Notes under the pieces: generated by a model
Seen by the model: the letters and a program-made list of their open reading frames with translations, nothing else
Told to the model about the DNA's origin: nothing
Database searches by the model: none
In this document: positions 6,631-9,163 of the stretch, one piece after another
How positions within the stretch are numbered: the stretch's first letter is position 1
How the letters are laid out: every line of letters begins with the position of its first letter
Translations under genes and position numbers: made by a program
Origin: Bacteroidales bacterium
GTDB lineage: Bacteria; Bacteroidota; Bacteroidia; Bacteroidales; UBA932
Assembly (NCBI GenBank): GCA_017429205.1
Contig: JAFRPH010000101.1
Coordinates: 1-9,163 of the forward strand
Direction of reading: 5' to 3'
DNA length: 9,163 nucleotides

Positions 6631-7190
6631 TCTATGCGGAACTGCTCATCGGCTTTCTGAAGGTCGGGTGCTTCTCCTTCGGCGGGGCCTACGCGGCGAT
6701 CCCGCTGATCCGGGACGTCGTCCTCTCCGCCGGCTGGCTGACGGAGGAGGCGCTGACCGACATGATCGCCGTCAGCGAGAGCACGCCGGGGCCGATCATG
6801 GTCAACCTGGCCACCTACATCGGCAGCAGCCGGGCGGGCTTCGCGGGCGCGCTGCTGGCCACCTCGGCGGTGGTGCTCCCGGCGTTCGTGATCATCCTGC
6901 TGATCATGGCGGTGATGAAGCGGACGATCAAAAACCGGTATGTGCAGGCGGTGATGAAGGGCCTGACGGCCTGCGTCACCGGGGTGATCCTGGTCACCGG
7001 CGGATGGATGGTGTACCAGAACGGGTTCCGCCCGCTGTTCGCGGCGGAGCCGGATGTCCGCCCGGTGATCCTCACCGCCGTCCTCGCCGCGATCTGGATC
7101 GCGATGAAGTTGAAGCTGAAAAAGAAGGCTTCCCCCATCGGCCTGATCCTGATCGCCGCAGTCCTCGGGGCGGCCATGTATGCCATATGA
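6627..7190 (+). CDS. chrA: Chromate transporter family protein, second half-size subunit
   Basis: A 187-residue paralogue of the preceding gene, with the same two signatures: FSFGGAYAAIPLIRD near residues 16-30 and SESTPGPIMVNLATYIG around 50-66. Hydrophobic segments follow, for example VVLPAFVIILLIMAVM, ending in a helix that holds LILIAAVLGAAMYAI. It begins with GTG at 6627, whose GTGA overlaps the previous stop codon; translation therefore probably re-initiates there. It is the last gene before a strong terminator. Antiparallel assembly of two such halves is known for this family. Same caution on substrate as for its partner. Confidence 0.93.
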   Translation: MIYAELLIGFLKVGCFSFGGAYAAIPLIRDVVLSAGWLTEEALTDMIAVSESTPGPIMVNLATYIGSSRAGFAGALLATSAVVLPAFVIILLIMAVMKRTIKNRYVQAVMKGLTACVTGVILVTGGWMVYQNGFRPLFAAEPDVRPVILTAVLAAIWIAMKLKLKKKASPIGLILIAAVLGAAMYAI

Positions 7191-7214
7191 CCGCGGGAAC
7201 GCCCCGCGGTTTTT
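7190..7214 (+). terminator. Intrinsic terminator of the rightward operon
   Basis: A perfect 8-bp stem, ACCGCGGG (7190-7197) and CCCGCGGT (7203-7210), with a 5-nt loop is followed by a run of five T (7210-7214). It begins on the last base of the second transporter's stop codon. It closes the run that starts at the serine dehydratase. Confidence 0.9.
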
Positions 7215-7342
7215 GCGTGAACCGGTTTTCCTGCTTGTTTTCTCCTGGAGGGGCGGAGAGGTTCCGCGCTTTGCGGAGCCAGCCCGGATGTGCGGCATTT
7301 CACGGCCCACGGCATATAAGTACATCCGGATGATGGAGTGAC
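7215..7342. other. Non-coding spacer with a GC hairpin and an 8-bp inverted repeat
   Basis: I see no gene here. An 8-bp stem (7260-7267 with 7273-7280, one G-T pair) and an inverted repeat CCGGATGT (7284-7291) with ACATCCGG (7322-7329) are visible. The 10-mer GGGCGGAGAG at 7251-7260 recurs at 7461-7470. The stretch just before 7343 would be the guide segment of the adjacent structured RNA if that RNA is HEARO-like. Confidence 0.55.
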
Positions 7343-7495
7343 ATGAAAACCCGCCGCCGAGGTATGAATGGCCTTGACGGCGGGGAGTGCTGACGAAGCC
7401 TCGAGGGCCTAAGCGCAAAGCATAGACCTTCGGGAGTTCGCCATGGATGGTGGGCGAAGAGGGCGGAGAGTTTTTCGGGGGCGGAGTTTTTCCGC
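7343..7495 (+). ncRNA. Candidate HEARO/omega-RNA-like structured RNA, without an iscB gene
   Basis: The stretch starts with ATGA (7343-7346) and folds by eye into nested stems. CCCGCCG (7350-7356) pairs with CGGCGGG (7378-7384), continued inside by CGAGG (7358-7362) with CCTTG (7372-7376) around a 9-nt loop. CTCGAGG (7400-7406) can pair with CCTTCGGG (7427-7434) with a bulge. TTCGCC (7437-7442) pairs with GGCGAA (7453-7458). GCGGA (7481-7485) pairs with TCCGC (7491-7495). The layout resembles my recollection of HEARO elements, the RNAs that guide IscB nucleases and that sit next to ATGA or GTGA; that similarity is memory, not an alignment. In such elements the guide is the sequence just 5', here ending at 7342. 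No IscB frame follows, so this would be a solo copy. No clear promoter is seen. An unrelated structured RNA remains possible. Confidence 0.5.
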
Positions 7496-7525
7496 TGCGC
7501 ATCAGGTGGGGTAAATCCGCTTATC

Positions 7526-8311
7526 TCATGAAGAATTACCACACTTGAAGCATTCATGGATCACACTTAGTGATATCTCGATATTCTTTTCCGCCATCGC
7601 CCTTATGTTCTCTATTTCATTAGCGTTCAACTGTTGTATGATGCTTTGCAATTCATCAATTTCACTTTGTGCATATAGGATTTTTCGTTGAGATGATTTA
7701 ATCGCAGCATCAAATACGTCTTTACTTCTACTTTTTATTCTGTATCTTTCGTACTCTGCGATGTTTCTTTTCAATGCGTCCTGGTGCGCAATGGAACGGG
7801 CAATCATCTCTTCTGCAACGCGTATGGCATTCTTATAGTCTTCAACATATGCATAAGATAATACCTGGTAAAAGCCTTCATTGGTCGGATAGTATGGAAA
7901 ACTATCATCCACTAGTTTTCGATCAAATTCTTCTCTGAATTCAACTGCTCTTTGTATACTGCTTACTCTTGACAGATCCTCAGATAGAAAGCGCTCGATT
8001 GCGATGCGTGCTTGTTGAAAGTTGTCGATACTTGCTTCGTGATTGGGTAACCGTCTGCCGCTATAACGGCCAATGATTGGGCAGTAATTTACTTGACTTG
8101 CTTGCTTTATACGAGAAAGACCAATAGGATACGTCAAAGGGAAAAACTCATAGTATACATCAAAGTCTTTTCTTGATGATGGATGGATATCCACCAGCCA
8201 TAGGTTCTTGAGATCAAACCGAAAGTAACTGCTGTACTTACGGATAAAACCACTGTTCAGCAGAACTGGCTCCACAATCTCTCTGAAATCCGCACGTTCT
8301 TGTTTGTTCAT
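7526..8311 (-). CDS. Uncharacterised protein, AT-rich accessory gene
   Basis: A 261-residue protein I do not recognise with confidence. The N-terminal 60 residues (ADFREIVEPVLLNSGFIRKY, then LKNLWLVDIHPSSRKDFDVY) recall DUF4304-like proteins in shape, but this is weak. The middle is globular and the region about 165-245 is charged and helical with coiled-coil character. It ends with C254-x2-C257 (CFKCG). No signal peptide or membrane segment is evident. GGAG lies about 8 nt upstream of the ATG (TTGGAGATAGAAG), which supports the start. It lies 94 bp after an Imm40-like immunity gene on the same strand and may share its transcript. Codon use is far more AT-rich than in the operon to the left, consistent with recent acquisition. 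An immunity-like or defence-accessory role is speculation from context only. Confidence 0.72.
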   Translation of the reverse strand: MNKQERADFREIVEPVLLNSGFIRKYSSYFRFDLKNLWLVDIHPSSRKDFDVYYEFFPLTYPIGLSRIKQASQVNYCPIIGRYSGRRLPNHEASIDNFQQARIAIERFLSEDLSRVSSIQRAVEFREEFDRKLVDDSFPYYPTNEGFYQVLSYAYVEDYKNAIRVAEEMIARSIAHQDALKRNIAEYERYRIKSRSKDVFDAAIKSSQRKILYAQSEIDELQSIIQQLNANEIENIRAMAEKNIEISLSVIHECFKCGNSS

Positions 8312-8405
8312 CTTCTATCTCCAAGAATGATAGTTGTAACTGACAACTTCTTGATTGTGGGCATGGGGTCACCTGCTTCATTATTCGTTACTTGCTCAAG
8401 AGCTT

Positions 8406-8738
8406 TCAATCATTATTATGTAGTTGCTTAACGTCTAGGACAAGTATATAGGTTAGCATTTCCTTGTTGACCAAGGAAGATATATATGATAGAGCCTTAT
8501 CGCAACTCTGTATAGTATTATCTTCATACGATAATGTATTATCTGATTGATAGCACCAAAGTGCGTAAATGTCCATATCATTTTTGTAGAAAACATCGCC
8601 GCCCAATATTATTGTCAGTTTGTTTTCCCTGATATAAGTGATAACGAGTTGACACTCATCATAGGTCAAAAAATATTCCCCGGTAAGTGTGCGTATACGG
8701 CCGACATGTAGCCGAACGAACAGGTCTCTTTGGGTCAT
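8406..8738 (-). CDS. Imm40-like immunity protein (orphan)
   Basis: A 110-residue protein matching the pattern I know for Imm40, an immunity family of contact-dependent polymorphic toxin systems. LTIILGGDVFYKND has GGDV at 46-49, an aromatic YALWCYQ segment has W61, and IQSCDKALSYISSLV (about 76-90) carries the S-x3-A-x2-YI pattern, followed by a hydrophobic strand, TYILVL. Such proteins neutralise a cognate toxin domain in the cytoplasm. No toxin gene is visible, so it is an orphan here, a common state for immunity genes kept in arrays. AGAGGG lies roughly 10 nt before the ATG. The neighbours on the same strand are the 261-residue gene after it and a truncated gene before it. Family assignment is by pattern only. 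Confidence 0.6.
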   Translation of the reverse strand: MTQRDLFVRLHVGRIRTLTGEYFLTYDECQLVITYIRENKLTIILGGDVFYKNDMDIYALWCYQSDNTLSYEDNTIQSCDKALSYISSLVNKEMLTYILVLDVKQLHNND

Positions 8739-8835
8739 GATACATACCCTCTATCATCACATATTCTTATTCTCTTTTAAAGAATCGATGGTATATGAAA
8801 CCATCTTTTAGCGAAATAATGTACTCGAAACGCCA

Positions 8836-9040
8836 TCATATTGCTTGCTTCCGGTATTGTTTGTGCCTGGCATCAAAACCTTTAGGTACATCCAGGTCGT
8901 GGTTTACTCACTCCATGGCTGGTTCGTCTCATATTTTGAGGGATGTGCACGGTATTCTTCATAGTCATCAATATAGTAGAACCATCCATCGCCCAATTCT
9001 TCACAATATATCTGAAACTCTGTTTTAGGGGTGCCTTGCC
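8836..9040 (-). pseudogene. 3' remnant of an unidentified gene, truncated by the IS and possibly frameshifted
   Basis: Reading leftward from the IS boundary gives a protein-like frame to a TAA at 8904-8906: about 44 residues including EFQIYCEELGDGWFYYIDDY and ending in NQPWSE. Its start is absent: upstream lies the IS end, through which the frame continues only as repeat-derived DVLK motifs. Immediately after the TAA, a second frame shifted by one base also looks coding, VNHDLDVPKGFDARHKQYRK, and stops at 8836-8838. A single-base slip near 8907 would join both into one C-terminus. The fragment is acidic and aromatic, as many small immunity proteins are, but no family is recognised. The opposite-strand open frame at 8795-9028 is its antisense shadow. 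Confidence 0.55.
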
Positions 9041-9046
9041 TGTACG

Positions 9047-9112
9047 GTTTCAGGACATCGGTAACAGAAAGTTTCAGGACATCGGTAAGGGTTTGTGTCA
9101 GGACATCGGTAA
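9047..9112 (+). repeat. Three 18-bp direct repeats with 24-bp period in the IS end
   Basis: GTTTCAGGACATCGGTAA occurs at 9047-9064 and 9071-9088, and with one change (GTGTCAGG...) at 9095-9112. The spacers are 6 bp each and differ in sequence (CAGAAA, GGTTTG), so the 24-bp phasing is exact. This fits multiple transposase-binding sites on nearly the same DNA face (about two helical turns plus 3 bp). The last copy overlaps the -35 box, which would allow transposase autorepression. Confidence 0.93.
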
Positions 9113-9128
9113 GACTTCACGGTATAAT
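9100..9128 (+). promoter_or_regulatory. Transposase promoter
   Basis: A perfect TATAAT (9123-9128) lies 17 bp after AGGACA (9100-9105), which matches four of six -35 bases and is part of the third direct repeat. It would transcribe the transposase, with a start near 9135. Confidence 0.6.
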
Positions 9129-9150
9129 TGGCACGAGGGGGGTGCCGGAA

Positions 9151-9163
9151 ATGCCGTGGAAGG
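9151..9163 (+). CDS. IS481-like transposase, 5' end only
   Basis: Only four codons are visible (M-P-W-K, then G of the next). The GAGGGGGG stretch (9135-9142) is a good ribosome site about 8 nt before the ATG, and TATAAT lies upstream. MPWKE-type N-termini are typical of the IS481-like DDE transposases with an integrase core. The identification rests on these residues plus the iterated end, so it is tentative. Confidence 0.6.

Larger units (their letters stand above)
9041..9163 (+). mobile_element. Left end of an IS481-like insertion sequence (runs off the window)
   Basis: The element appears to begin at TGT (9041), as many IS481 ends do, then shows three iterated 18-bp repeats, a promoter, a ribosome site and a start codon followed by MPWK, which I recognise as the beginning of IS481-family transposases. 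The right end, inverted repeat partner and target duplication lie outside the window. It interrupts a minus-strand gene. Confidence 0.7.

Noticed and set aside
7311..7320. TATAAG as a -10 box for the structured RNA
   Set aside because: No -35-like hexamer at 16-18 bp upstream; not strong enough to list as a promoter.
5997..7502. Long minus-strand frame opposite the chromate transporters and structured RNA
   Set aside because: Crosses a terminator and antisense to two conserved membrane proteins; low-complexity basic product.
8326..8352. Short inverted repeat GTTGT/ACAAC between the two accessory genes
   Set aside because: A 5-bp stem without a T-run is too weak to call a terminator or operator.
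8795..9028. 77-residue plus-strand frame
   Set aside because: It is antisense to a better coding-like minus-strand remnant and has no ribosome site.
9047..9112. CRISPR-like repeat array
   Set aside because: Repeats are 18 bp with only 6-bp spacers at an IS end next to a transposase start; spacers are too short for CRISPR.

Overview
The window looks like a chromosomal stretch from a GC-rich member of the Bacillota, probably a Clostridia-type anaerobe. This is an inference. It rests on strong AGGAGG-type ribosome sites, canonical TTGACA/TATAAT-like promoters, a single-chain Fe-S L-serine dehydratase, a COG2509-type FAD protein and paired short chromate transporters. No rRNA or tRNA is present, so the taxonomy cannot be fixed further.

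Layout. Positions 1-325 hold a 101-bp tandem repeat, three full copies plus a diverged partial one, each carrying two hairpins. Positions 368-1366 (minus) encode a DEDDh 3'-5' exonuclease with a C-terminal zinc-ribbon-like part. Two promoters sit back to back at about 1421-1490, one driving the exonuclease leftward and one driving a long rightward gene run. That run is: L-serine ammonia-lyase (TTG start at 1525), a DUF4160/DUF2442 toxin-antitoxin-like pair, a FAD-dependent dehydrogenase, a nucleotidyltransferase-fold protein, an XRE-S24 (LexA-like) regulator and two overlapping half-size chromate transporters. It ends at a clear intrinsic terminator at 7190-7214.

Positions 7215-7525 hold no convincing gene but do contain a highly structured stretch (about 7343-7495). 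I think it is a solitary HEARO/omega-RNA-like element, the guide-RNA class that accompanies IscB nucleases, here without an iscB gene. From about 7526 the base composition drops sharply to AT-rich and the genes turn to the minus strand: an unrecognised 261-residue protein, an Imm40-like orphan immunity protein and the 3' remnant of a further gene. That remnant is cut off at about 9040 by an IS481-like insertion sequence. Its left end carries three 18-bp direct repeats at 24-bp spacing, a promoter, and the first codons (MPWK) of the transposase, which runs off the window.

The GC-rich run is a housekeeping/metabolic region: serine deamination, a redox protein, and a regulator with anion-type transporters. 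The right-hand 1.6 kb is accessory DNA, consistent with an immunity-gene island left from a polymorphic-toxin locus and eroded by IS insertion. The most interesting items are the solo HEARO/omega-RNA candidate, the S24 regulator whose catalytic Lys position is Arg, the 101-bp hairpin array with compensatory base changes, and the iterated IS end.
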